Below, piece by piece: positions 8,468 through 15,586 of a DNA stretch of 50,994 nt. The position numbers and the translations under genes were made by a program. Numbering within the stretch: the stretch's first letter is position 1; each line of letters opens with the position of its first letter. The notes under the pieces are model-generated. The model saw only the letters and a program-made list of their open reading frames with translations, was not told the DNA's origin and searched no databases. This DNA comes from JBFXAN01 sp050184225. GTDB taxonomy: Bacteria; Chloroflexota; Dehalococcoidia; CAUJGQ01. The stretch lies in contig JBFXAN010000029.1 of the NCBI GenBank assembly GCA_050184225.1, forward strand, positions 1 to 50,994, in the 5' to 3' direction.

Positions 8468-8494
8468 GACCGCGATTCAAACTGACCCACAACC
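8468..8494. repeat. Terminal inverted repeat, right
   Basis: Reverse-complement partner of 7951-7977 (23/27). It abuts the ATC target duplicate at 8495-8497. Confidence 0.82.
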
Positions 8495-8822
8495 ATCCTC
8501 GATTGTAACGGTCGTAAGGATAAAGTAGCGCGACGCTCCGAGACCCCCACTGAAATCAAAGTTCCCAGCTTCGTCCGCGAAGACGAAGATGCGCGCCATC
8601 GTTCCGCACCTGACCCAACCGACGTTAGTAGTGGCGCGTTGTGCACCGCGAAAGACGCCAGGGTCGACCCACTGCTTCCACGATGCATTGGGCTCCTTAC
8701 CGCCTCTCGATTGTCAAATATACAACATCCTATAGCAGGTAATGCCAAACACCTGACGGAATGTATGCACATGATAGAAAGTTTGCCACGGAGGTGCGCT
8801 CGGCCGAAGGGCAACAGGACGA

Positions 8823-9278
8823 TCACCGGATCTGCTGCTGAGAGTCCAGCCGCACGGCACCACAGCTGTTGCACATCGTCACATACGGATCTGCTTCATC
8901 GAGGTCGGGCCGGTAGGCACGTCCGACTCGGTAGGATGCGCAGGAACCGCATCGGTCAGGAACACCGCGCTCGTATCGGATGTACGCGGTTCCGAAAGTG
9001 ACGAGCACATGCATCGTGGCGTCAAGAGCAAGCTGCCCGTCCTGCCGTGTGGCGTTCTGTGCGTGGGTGAGCCAGTTCACGTACTGCCACGCCTCCTTAG
9101 CAACGGCTTTGAGGTACCCTCGAACGACTTCGGCGCTGCTGCCGCGCGCAATGGTCCGCGCCACGAGTTCTGACCAATGGATGAAGTCGCCTCGCTTGGG
9201 TCGCACGTCATCATCCGGGACCATGCTCTCATCGGCCGCAGCGCCCGCGAACTCCAGCAAGCACTCGCGGCAACGCAC
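8823..9278 (-). CDS. C-terminal fragment of the split hypothetical gene (151 residues from GTG)
   Basis: If translated on its own, a GTG at 9278 could serve as start, but it has no ribosome binding site and lies inside a conserved-looking helix, which argues against it. The fragment is mostly helical (WSELVARTIARG, YLKAVAKEAWQYVNWLTHAQ) and ends with CGSC ... CNSC, a likely zinc-binding tail. Function unknown. Confidence 0.45.
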   Translation of the reverse strand: MRCRECLLEFAGAAADESMVPDDDVRPKRGDFIHWSELVARTIARGSSAEVVRGYLKAVAKEAWQYVNWLTHAQNATRQDGQLALDATMHVLVTFGTAYIRYERGVPDRCGSCASYRVGRAYRPDLDEADPYVTMCNSCGAVRLDSQQQIR

Positions 9279-9368
9279 GCCGACCGCCTGGAAGTCCTCT
9301 GCCTCATCGGCACGCTCAAGTGCCTCAGTGGCCTGCCTCCAACGGCGCCAGGCGCTTGCGAATTGTTC

Positions 9369-9755
9369 TTACTCCTCAGTCGAGGCAGGCGGATCGGAGC
9401 GCGCCAGTACGCGCGCCATCAACCCGATGTGGAAGGACAAGAGAAAGTCAAGATTTGGGAAGTCATCTTGTGAGTACAGGTTCGTCGGGGTAGTAACGAC
9501 CCAGTAGCGTTCAGTGTCGGTGCGAACATCCCAGACCTCATAGTCGCGACCGAACACCCGCTCGGTGGTGAGCCGCTGGAGAAAGGACACCGTCTCGCCA
9601 TGTGCCTCGGACTCAACGTACTCACGGATCGGCAGGGCATCATACTCCGACCACGTGAGCGAGAAACCTTGCCGCGTCGTCAACGGGACTGTGCCTGGGA
9701 GGAGGCAGCCGTCGTCAGCGGCTGGCGGCTCTTGATTGGCGTCAGTGTGCGACAT
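9369..9755 (-). CDS. N-terminal fragment of the split hypothetical gene (128 residues)
   Basis: Starts at an ATG at 9755 and stops at the TAA discussed for the split gene. It contains the aromatic and acidic segments SLTWSEYDALPIREYVESE and YWVVTTPTNLYSQDDFPNLD. I do not recognise a catalytic motif. The upstream tRNA-Thr lies about 65 bp away on the same strand. Confidence 0.5.
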   Translation of the reverse strand: MSHTDANQEPPAADDGCLLPGTVPLTTRQGFSLTWSEYDALPIREYVESEAHGETVSFLQRLTTERVFGRDYEVWDVRTDTERYWVVTTPTNLYSQDDFPNLDFLLSFHIGLMARVLARSDPPASTEE

Positions 9756-9819
9756 CTCGCACCATCACCCTCATAAGGATGGCAAGGAAACGCCGCTTCG
9801 GAATGAAGCGGCGGTAATT

Positions 9820-9892
9820 TTCCATAGGGGGGACTCGAACCCCCAACCTCCCCTTTACGAAAAGGGCACTCTATCCTTTGAGCTACATGGCC
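9820..9892 (-). tRNA. tRNA-Thr (anticodon CGU)
   Basis: Read on the minus strand: D arm GCTC...GAGT, anticodon stem CCCTT / AGGGG around loop TTCGTAA (anticodon CGT), and a T arm GGGGG-TTCGAGT-CCCCC. CCA is not encoded. The acceptor is imperfect: CCATG pairs with TATGG but the terminal base pairs do not form, and there is one extra C after the T arm. It may be functional with a weak acceptor, or a degenerating copy. It marks the border between the acyl-CoA operon and the accessory patch. Confidence 0.72.
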
Positions 9893-9913
9893 GATTTTGA
9901 GTGTATCACACCG

Positions 9914-10735
9914 TCAGACGGCGGTTGCCTCCTCCTGTCGCACGGATTCCAGCGTCGGCGTGCGATAGCGGTCCTCGGGATCGTCCCAGCCTCTAAACTG
10001 CGGCTGCCGCTTTTCGGCAAAGGCCCGGCGCGATTCTTGCAGATCGGGGACGTGGCCGTGATTGCGGAGGCGAACGGCGAGCTGTTCCAGTTCCGGGGAG
10101 ACGCGGGGGCGCATGGCGCGCATCATCGCGAGCGTGTTGACGCGGGAGGCGGGTGGCAAGGTCATCAGGTGTTCGGCCATCGTCCGTGCGGCGGGCATCA
10201 GGTCATCGGCGTCGACCAACCGGTTCAGCCAGCCGAGCTGGTGGAGCCGTTCGGCGGTGAAGCGGAAGGCGAAGGCCATCTCGGTGGCGATTGCCTGGGC
10301 CATGCCGCCGATGAAGCCGTGGGCGTAGCCGCCCAGCAGCCAGCGCTTCGCCTCGGACATCTCGAAGACGGCAGAGCGGACGGAAACGCGCAGGTCGGCG
10401 TGTTCGACCAGGGTGAAACCACCACCCATGGCATAGCCGTTGATCGCGGCGATCACAGGCTTGTCGAGGGTGCCCTGGTCGTAGGGGCTGGCGGGCCGCG
10501 GGCCGGGCGTGGTGCCGACATTCCGCGCGGCCATTTCTTTCAAGTCGCCACCGGCACAGAAGGCGCGGCCCGTGCCGGTGAAGATCGCCACCTCCACGTC
10601 GCGCCGATCGCGGAACTCGCACCAGGTTTCGGCGAGCGCCTCACGCAACTCGGCGCTCAAGGCGTTGAGGTGCTCCGGCCGGTTCATTCGGATGACCATG
10701 ATGCCGTCGCTGCACTCGGTTTCCACAATGCTCAT
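9914..10735 (-). CDS. Enoyl-CoA hydratase/isomerase family protein
   Basis: 273 residues of crotonase fold. The first oxyanion block AFCAGGDLKEM (about residues 58-68) and the second block NGYAMGGGFTLVEHADL are clear. The ATG follows AGGAG. The Glu that serves as general acid/base in classic hydratases is not obvious near EMSEAKRWLLGGYAHGF, so the reaction (hydration, isomerisation or other) is not settled. It is the last gene of a minus-strand set with an SDR and two CaiB/BaiF CoA-transferases, consistent with breakdown of an unusual acyl-CoA. Confidence 0.9.
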   Translation of the reverse strand: MSIVETECSDGIMVIRMNRPEHLNALSAELREALAETWCEFRDRRDVEVAIFTGTGRAFCAGGDLKEMAARNVGTTPGPRPASPYDQGTLDKPVIAAINGYAMGGGFTLVEHADLRVSVRSAVFEMSEAKRWLLGGYAHGFIGGMAQAIATEMAFAFRFTAERLHQLGWLNRLVDADDLMPAARTMAEHLMTLPPASRVNTLAMMRAMRPRVSPELEQLAVRLRNHGHVPDLQESRRAFAEKRQPQFRGWDDPEDRYRTPTLESVRQEEATAV

Positions 10736-10752
10736 CGGTCGCTCCTGTCGTT

Positions 10753-10812
10753 CACCAAGGCGTCAGGACACCAAGTTCTATAGCTTTGTCTTGGTGTCCT
10801 GACGCCTTGGTG
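10753..10812. repeat. Perfect 23-bp inverted repeat
   Basis: CACCAAGGCGTCAGGACACC plus AAG on the left is exactly mirrored on the right around a 14-base centre. It sits between the SDR and the hydratase, where it could form a strong transcript hairpin. It shares its core with the repeat at 1814-1868. Confidence 0.85.
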
Positions 10813-10826
10813 GTGTGGGCATTCTG

Positions 10827-11750
10827 TTAGCTACCGGCGGGCTGCGGCGCGGGCGCCTGGCCGGGTAGGGGCAGGCTCATCTGCTGGAAGCGGTCGAGGG
10901 CATCCTGGCCGAGGGCGGTGTCCCAGACCTCGGCGAGTTGCTCGGCGGTCCAGCCCTCCTCGCGGACGACGCTGCGCAACGCCCGCGGCTGGGAGTAGAT
11001 AAGGACGCGATTGTTGCTGACGCCGATCACCTGGCCGGTGATATGCGCGGCCTGGTCGCTGGCGAGGAAGGTAACGACCGGCGCGATGTCCTCCGGCTGT
11101 CCGGGACCACCGGCGCGACGGCGCTCGCTCGGCGTCCCGGCCGACCGCGCGGTCATGCGGGTCGCGGCGGAGGGGGCGATCGAGTTGCAGGTGACGTTGT
11201 AGCGCGACATCGCCAGCGCCGTGCTGCGGGTGAGGCCAACGATGCCCTCTTTTGCGGCGGAGTAGTTCGGCTGGCCGGGACTGCCGTCCAGCCCCGCACT
11301 GGATGTGAAGGTGATGATCCGGCCGGAGCGTTGCTGGCGCATGACGATCGTGGCGGGCTTCATGCAGGCGAAGTGGCCCTTGAGGTGAGTCGCGATCACC
11401 GCATCCCAGTCGTCCTCCGGCATGTTGAAGATCATCCGCTCGCGGAGGATGCCGGCGACGCAGACGAGGATGTCAAGCTTGCCGAACTGGTCGAGCGCGG
11501 TCTTGATGATCCGCTCGCCGCCCTCCATCGTCGTCACGGTCTCGAAGACGGCGACGGCATCGCCGCCGCCGCGCTTGATCTCGTCGACGACCTCCTGGGC
11601 GGGACCTTCGGATGGCTCCGAGCCATCGACGGCGACGCCGTAGTCGTTGACGACAACGCGGGCGCCGGCGCGGGCCAGGTCGAGCGCCACGGCCCGGCCG
11701 ATGCCGCGTCCCGCTCCGGTCACGACCGCCACTTTACCTTCGAGAAACAT
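10827..11750 (-). CDS. SDR family oxidoreductase (3-hydroxyacyl-CoA dehydrogenase-like)
   Basis: 307 residues. The cofactor loop TGAGRGIGRAV, the NAD(P)-site VVVNDYG, the catalytic Ser in TFTSSAGLDG and the YSAAK motif are all present. The extended loop after VVVNDYG (VDGSEPSEGPAQEVVDEI) resembles the SDR domain of peroxisomal-type multifunctional enzyme 2, which oxidises 3-hydroxyacyl-CoA. I chose the ATG at 11750 because AAGGAG precedes it at the right distance. A roughly 60-residue C-terminal extension follows the fold. Neighbours are CoA-transferases and an enoyl-CoA hydratase. Confidence 0.9.
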   Translation of the reverse strand: MFLEGKVAVVTGAGRGIGRAVALDLARAGARVVVNDYGVAVDGSEPSEGPAQEVVDEIKRGGGDAVAVFETVTTMEGGERIIKTALDQFGKLDILVCVAGILRERMIFNMPEDDWDAVIATHLKGHFACMKPATIVMRQQRSGRIITFTSSAGLDGSPGQPNYSAAKEGIVGLTRSTALAMSRYNVTCNSIAPSAATRMTARSAGTPSERRRAGGPGQPEDIAPVVTFLASDQAAHITGQVIGVSNNRVLIYSQPRALRSVVREEGWTAEQLAEVWDTALGQDALDRFQQMSLPLPGQAPAPQPAGS

Positions 11751-11771
11751 GGCCTGCTCCTTCACGAGGAT

Positions 11772-14018
11772 TTATCGGGAGAGAACACCGTCGACGACAA
11801 TGACACCCGACTGCACGAGCCGGTCAATGTCGTCGAGCCGTCCGATGCCGGCGAGGACCGAGGCGGCGTCAGCGCCGGGCTTTGACGCCGGATTGCCGGG
11901 CACGGGCGGCGTCCGCGACAGCCGCGGGGCGGGCCCGTTGGTCGTGACCCGGCCGACCTCGTCGTGCTCGCGGGTGATGCTCAGACCGTGGGCGCAGCTC
12001 CATGGATCGTTCATCACCTCCTGAACATCCAGTACGACGCGATGCGCGCCGATGCCTGCCGCGGTGAGGGTCGCCACCCACGCATCAACCAATCGGTCGC
12101 GCAGCCGCTCCTCCAGCGCCCGTTCCAGCTCAGCGCCGGAGAGGCCGGCGAGATCGGCGAGGGCCGGCGTCCGTCCCAGGTCTGAGGGCCGGGCGGCGAG
12201 AAAGAGCCAGCCGTCGGCGGCCTGATAGGCGCGGTTCAGCGGACCTGAGCCGAGCGCGTCCTGGCCGCGAGGGGCATCCCACTGCTTCCCGGCGAAATTC
12301 TGAATCAGCGAAGACTGGAGGATCGTCGAGGTATAGGCGAGGGCGGTGTTGACGTGCTGGCCTTGTCCCGTCCGCTGCCGGTGGAGGAGGGCGAGGGCGA
12401 CGCCGTAAGCACCCATCAGGCCGGTGCCGTAGTCGTTGACGGGGAAGGGTTGGAGGGTGGGGCGGCCATCGCCGCCGTAGCGCTCCTGCATGCCGGTGGC
12501 GGCCTGCGCGATCTGCTCGTGTCCGGGGCGATTGGCATAGGGGCCGATCTGGCCGTAGGTGTTGAGCGAGGCGTAGACGATGTCAGGACGGCGCGCCCGG
12601 ACCGCCTCGTAGCCGATGCCAAGGCGGTCGGCAACGCCCCTGCGGAAGTTCTGGACGACGACATCGGCGTCCTCGACCAACTGCCAGAACAGTTCCAGGC
12701 CCTGCTCGGATTTGAGGTCGAGGATGATGCTGCGCTTGCCGCGATTGACGTCGTTGTGGAAGGCGACGGTGGCACGGGAGGGGCTATCGATCTTGATCAC
12801 GTCGGCGCCAAACTCGGCGAGGGTGCGGCCGCAAGTCGGTCCGGCGAGGATGATGCAAAGGTCGAGCACCTTGACCCCGTCGAGGGCGGCGCGCATCTCC
12901 GGCTCGAAGAGTGGCGGCGGAGCGGGTTGGGCGGACGCAAGCCCGGCGAGGATCGCGTCACGGCCGGCATCGGGCAACGGGCGAGGGGTGCGGATCGACG
13001 GTTGCGTCTCCGACAGCCGGACGTTGATGCCGGGGCCGCGCACGCGACCGAGCAGCGGGTCGTCGAGATCGACAATGATCTCGGTGTCCAGTCCGCCGGG
13101 GTCTTCGAGCCACTCGGCGCTGGTGCGGCAGACGGCGCACTCAGTGCCGACCTCCTCGCAATACCGCTCCCACTCCTTCGCCGGGCGGGTGCGGAAGACG
13201 CCGCGGATCCGATCGAGGAACTCATCGGGCGCGATGCTGCCGTCGCAGGCGGCGGTGAACCATTCGTCGGCGCCGATCGCCGTGAGGAAGGCACGGGCGT
13301 TCAAATTGCCGGGCACGTACATCACCCAGCGGCCGTCCGCACACTGGAACTGACCGGACATGCTCCGCATGATCAGGGCGGCGCGGTCTTCAACCGGCGG
13401 ACGGTCGTGATAGTGCAGCCCGCGGCTGCCGATCGCGGTGAAGGTCGCGTCGTAGAGCGGCACCTCGATCATCTGACCGCATCCATCACGGGCGCGTGCG
13501 TTCAATGCGACGGCGATGCTGACCACGGCCTGGAACGCGGCATAGGCCGACGAGATCGGGATCGCAGTGTAGACGGGCGGGCCGCCGGCCGATGCCTGCC
13601 GGTAGGTGGCGGTGGCGGCGCCGACGACGCCCTCCCAGGCGGCGACGCCGGCGCGAGGGTCATCGGACGCAAACCCCGGCATCGAACAGTAGATCAAGCC
13701 GGAGTTGGCCGCCGTCATCGCCTCGGGTCCGAGGCCGAGCCGGTCCATCACGCCGGGCCGGAAGTTCTCGATCACCACGTCGGCGGAGTCGATCAGGCGA
13801 CGCGCGGTCTCGCGCCCGTCCGGCTGCTTCAGGTCGAGCGTGATGCTCTGCTTGCCTCGGTTCCAGGTTGCGTTTGCCGGGGTATCCCACACGGGTCCAC
13901 CGGGCGGGTCGACGCGGATCACGTCGGCGCCCTGATCCGCGAGGAGCATCGCGGCAAGCGGTCCCGCGATGTACTGACCGAAGTCGATCACTCGAATGCC
14001 GTCTAGTACGCCTGCCAT
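11772..14018 (-). CDS. Fused double-domain CaiB/BaiF CoA-transferase (family III)
   Basis: About 748 residues, twice the usual length. Half one opens LDGIRVIDFGQYIAGPLAAML and half two, from about residue 380, opens LDGVKVLDLCIILAGPTCGR; each has the RVDPPGG/KIDSPSR and NFRxGVxDRLG motifs. In family III the catalytic residue is an Asp in the GDxxTG-like turn. The second half keeps it (PVNDYGTGLMG), while the first half has Ser at that place (PISSAYAAFQ), so only the second half looks catalytic. Members move CoA between carboxylic acids or racemise 2-methylacyl-CoA. The start at 14018 follows GAGAGGGA. The gap to the next gene is about 20 bp. Confidence 0.88.
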   Translation of the reverse strand: MAGVLDGIRVIDFGQYIAGPLAAMLLADQGADVIRVDPPGGPVWDTPANATWNRGKQSITLDLKQPDGRETARRLIDSADVVIENFRPGVMDRLGLGPEAMTAANSGLIYCSMPGFASDDPRAGVAAWEGVVGAATATYRQASAGGPPVYTAIPISSAYAAFQAVVSIAVALNARARDGCGQMIEVPLYDATFTAIGSRGLHYHDRPPVEDRAALIMRSMSGQFQCADGRWVMYVPGNLNARAFLTAIGADEWFTAACDGSIAPDEFLDRIRGVFRTRPAKEWERYCEEVGTECAVCRTSAEWLEDPGGLDTEIIVDLDDPLLGRVRGPGINVRLSETQPSIRTPRPLPDAGRDAILAGLASAQPAPPPLFEPEMRAALDGVKVLDLCIILAGPTCGRTLAEFGADVIKIDSPSRATVAFHNDVNRGKRSIILDLKSEQGLELFWQLVEDADVVVQNFRRGVADRLGIGYEAVRARRPDIVYASLNTYGQIGPYANRPGHEQIAQAATGMQERYGGDGRPTLQPFPVNDYGTGLMGAYGVALALLHRQRTGQGQHVNTALAYTSTILQSSLIQNFAGKQWDAPRGQDALGSGPLNRAYQAADGWLFLAARPSDLGRTPALADLAGLSGAELERALEERLRDRLVDAWVATLTAAGIGAHRVVLDVQEVMNDPWSCAHGLSITREHDEVGRVTTNGPAPRLSRTPPVPGNPASKPGADAASVLAGIGRLDDIDRLVQSGVIVVDGVLSR

Positions 14019-14076
14019 CTCGTTCCCTCTCCGTGCGATGCCGCACAACGGTCCCGCTTCTTATGGTCGCAGCCCA

Positions 14077-14155
14077 CCTGGGAGCGCGGGCGTCTCGCCC
14101 GCATCGTATCGGTCAGACCAGGGTATCGGGCGGGCGAGACGCCCGCGCTCCCAGG
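14077..14155. repeat. Palindromic repeat family 1, copy 3
   Basis: CCTGGGAGCGCGGGCGTCTC on the left with its reverse complement on the right. It uses the CGGGCG...CGCCCG variant of the arms. It separates the two CoA-transferase genes. Confidence 0.9.
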
Positions 14156-14184
14156 CGCGTTGGTCTAACCATGGCAGCAACTGC

Positions 14185-15381
14185 TCAGATGACCCCTTTG
14201 CGGCTGAGTTCGGCGATCTCATCGTCGGTGTATCCCACGTCACGCAGGACATCGGCGGTGTTGGTGCCCATCTCCGGCGTGGGCATGCGGATGTCCTTCG
14301 AGTAGCCGGTCATGTTGATCGGGGAGGCGACGACCTCCACCTCGCCCAGGGCCGGACTTGCCATCGTGCGGGTCATGCCGAGGTGCTTCACCTGCGGGTC
14401 GGCAAATGTCTGGTCGATTGTGTAGATCGGGCCGCAGGGGATCCCCGCCGCCTCGAAGACTTCGATCCAGTGGGCCGATGGTTGATGTTGCGTCTCCTCG
14501 GCGATCGCGGCGTTGACGCCGTCACGGTTCTTGCGACGGTTCCGTTGCGTTTTCCATTCATCGCGGGACTTCCAATCGGGACGGCCGATCGCGTCACAGA
14601 GCCGCTCCCACATCCGGTCAGAACTGGCGGCGATGTTGATGTGTCCGTTGTTGGTCGGGAAGACGCCGGTTGGGACGCCGGTCGGATGGTCGTTACCCTG
14701 CTGTGGTGCGACCTGGCCGTCCATCAACCAGCGGGTGGCCTGGAAGTCGAGCATGAAGATCTGCGACTCCAGCAGGCTGGTCGTCACCCACCGGCCTTCG
14801 CCGGTGCGGGTGCGGTCGAAGAGGGCCATGACGATACCGAGGGCGAGCATGTTGCCGGCGGTGAGGTCAGCGATGGCGATGCCGACGCGGACCGGACCCT
14901 GCCCCGGCAACCCCGTGACCGACATCAATCCGCCCATCCCCTGCGCGATCTGGTCGACACCGGCGCGGGCGCCGTAGGGGCCATCCTGGCCGAATCCGCT
15001 GATGCTGCCGTAGACGATACGCGGGTTGACCGCGTGCACGTCGTCCCAGCCGACCTTCAGCCGGTGCTTGACCGTGGGTCGCATATTCTCGACGACGACA
15101 TCCGCCCGCTCGACAAGCCGCATGAAGGCCGCGTGACCCTCCGGGGCCTTCAAGTTCAAGCAGATCGCGCGCTTGTTGCGATGCAGGTTCTGGAAATCAG
15201 AGCCATGTCGCCGGCCGATCAGATCCTCGCCACCTTCTTCCGGCGCTTCGATCCGGATCACGTCCGCGCCCCAATCCGCGAGATGGCGCACGCAGGTCGG
15301 GCCGGCACGCGCCAGCGTCAGGTCGAGGACGGTGACGCCCGTGAGCGGCAATGACGCGCGATCCGGTGAAGTATGTTGCAT
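14185..15381 (-). CDS. CaiB/BaiF CoA-transferase family III protein
   Basis: About 398 residues, normal single-domain length. LTGVTVLDLTLARAGPTCVR, IRIEAPEEGGEDLIG, VVVENMRPTVKHRLKVG and the catalytic Asp in GIAIADLTAGN are seen. The ATG at 15381 is preceded by GGAAGGA; readings that begin farther upstream add a Cys/Ser-rich stretch foreign to the family. It heads the acyl-CoA operon downstream of the TetR gene and probably activates a free acid with CoA for the SDR and hydratase. The acid is unknown. Confidence 0.92.
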   Translation of the reverse strand: MQHTSPDRASLPLTGVTVLDLTLARAGPTCVRHLADWGADVIRIEAPEEGGEDLIGRRHGSDFQNLHRNKRAICLNLKAPEGHAAFMRLVERADVVVENMRPTVKHRLKVGWDDVHAVNPRIVYGSISGFGQDGPYGARAGVDQIAQGMGGLMSVTGLPGQGPVRVGIAIADLTAGNMLALGIVMALFDRTRTGEGRWVTTSLLESQIFMLDFQATRWLMDGQVAPQQGNDHPTGVPTGVFPTNNGHINIAASSDRMWERLCDAIGRPDWKSRDEWKTQRNRRKNRDGVNAAIAEETQHQPSAHWIEVFEAAGIPCGPIYTIDQTFADPQVKHLGMTRTMASPALGEVEVVASPINMTGYSKDIRMPTPEMGTNTADVLRDVGYTDDEIAELSRKGVI

Positions 15382-15586
15382 CGATTCCCAGTTCCTTCCA
15401 TCGGCGGCTGAGTGCTCCGTGCAACCGGCGCTGGCGCAGGCCAAAGACACCAGCCGCACCCAATGTGATTCGGTGGCCACATTCACGGCACGTCATATCA
15501 CAACGACAGGGCAGACGGTAGTTCGTCGCCTCGATTGCGGAGACATGATCCCGGAACGTGGCTCAAGCATGCTAGCAGTTAAGCCG

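Larger units (their letters stand above)
7951..8494. mobile_element. 544-bp element with terminal inverted repeats, inserted in the DUF3800 gene
   Basis: Both ends carry a 27-bp terminal inverted repeat that matches at 23 positions: GGTAGTGGGTTAGCTTCAAT... at the left, and GGTTGTGGGTCAGTTTGAAT... read from the right. Both finish with ATCGCGGTC. The element is flanked by ATC on the plus strand (7948-7950 and 8495-8497), a 3-bp target duplication. Removing the element plus one copy restores an unbroken DUF3800 reading frame (..ATC GAG GAT TGC TCC..). Inside is a single ORF of 116 codons and no transposase, so it should be non-autonomous and moved in trans. The family is not identified; a 3-bp duplication occurs in some IS5- and IS3-type elements. 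Confidence 0.82.
7403..8599 (-). pseudogene. DUF3800 gene, disrupted by insertion, nonsense and frameshift
   Basis: Reading leftwards from the ATG at 8599, 35 codons give the DUF3800 start with the VFADEAGNF motif and end ...TVTIED at 8495. After a 544-bp insertion the frame resumes exactly at 7947 as CSIGDALLALRRQLAWE and continues through LHATEE, AALQELDFRVD and FYKEV. A TGA then stands where relatives have a Trp codon (near 7720). The frame goes on through VVRQVAKLGDEVLVIAAALG. In the stretch around 7545-7560 the homologous reading shifts by one base to give SDPCLWVADWCCWAVQRKWE and ends at 7403. DUF3800 proteins are RNase-H-like in fold and often lie in defence or mobile regions. Three independent lesions make this a pseudogene. 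Confidence 0.85.
8823..9755 (-). pseudogene. Hypothetical gene split by one in-frame TAA
   Basis: From the start at 9755 a single frame runs to 8823, broken only by TAA at 9369-9371. The residues right after the stop (EQFASAWRRWRQATEALERA, then DEAEDFQAVGVRCRECLLEF) are clearly protein-like and continue the same frame, so the ancestral product was probably about 310 residues. The N-terminal part contains FSLTWSEYDALPIREYVE and FFG-type VFGRDYEVWDV blocks. The C-terminal part is helical and ends in a possible zinc ribbon. The alternatives are two separately translated proteins or stop readthrough. It lies next to the ruined DUF3800 gene in the same low-quality patch. Confidence 0.6.

Noticed and set aside
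8392..8874. 160-codon minus-strand open frame across the right edge of the element
   Set aside because: It spans the insertion junction and runs in a different frame from the DUF3800 start, with Ser/Arg-rich low-quality sequence.
12354..14006. Long plus-strand open frame (about 550 codons) opposite the CoA-transferase fusion
   Set aside because: It is antisense to a well-supported gene, has Asp/Gly/Arg-rich composition typical of the complement of high-G+C coding DNA, and shows no domain.
13868..14305. ORF containing a peptide like LGARASRPHRIGQTRVSGG
   Set aside because: This is translation of palindromic repeat family 1, a common false protein in genomes with such repeats.
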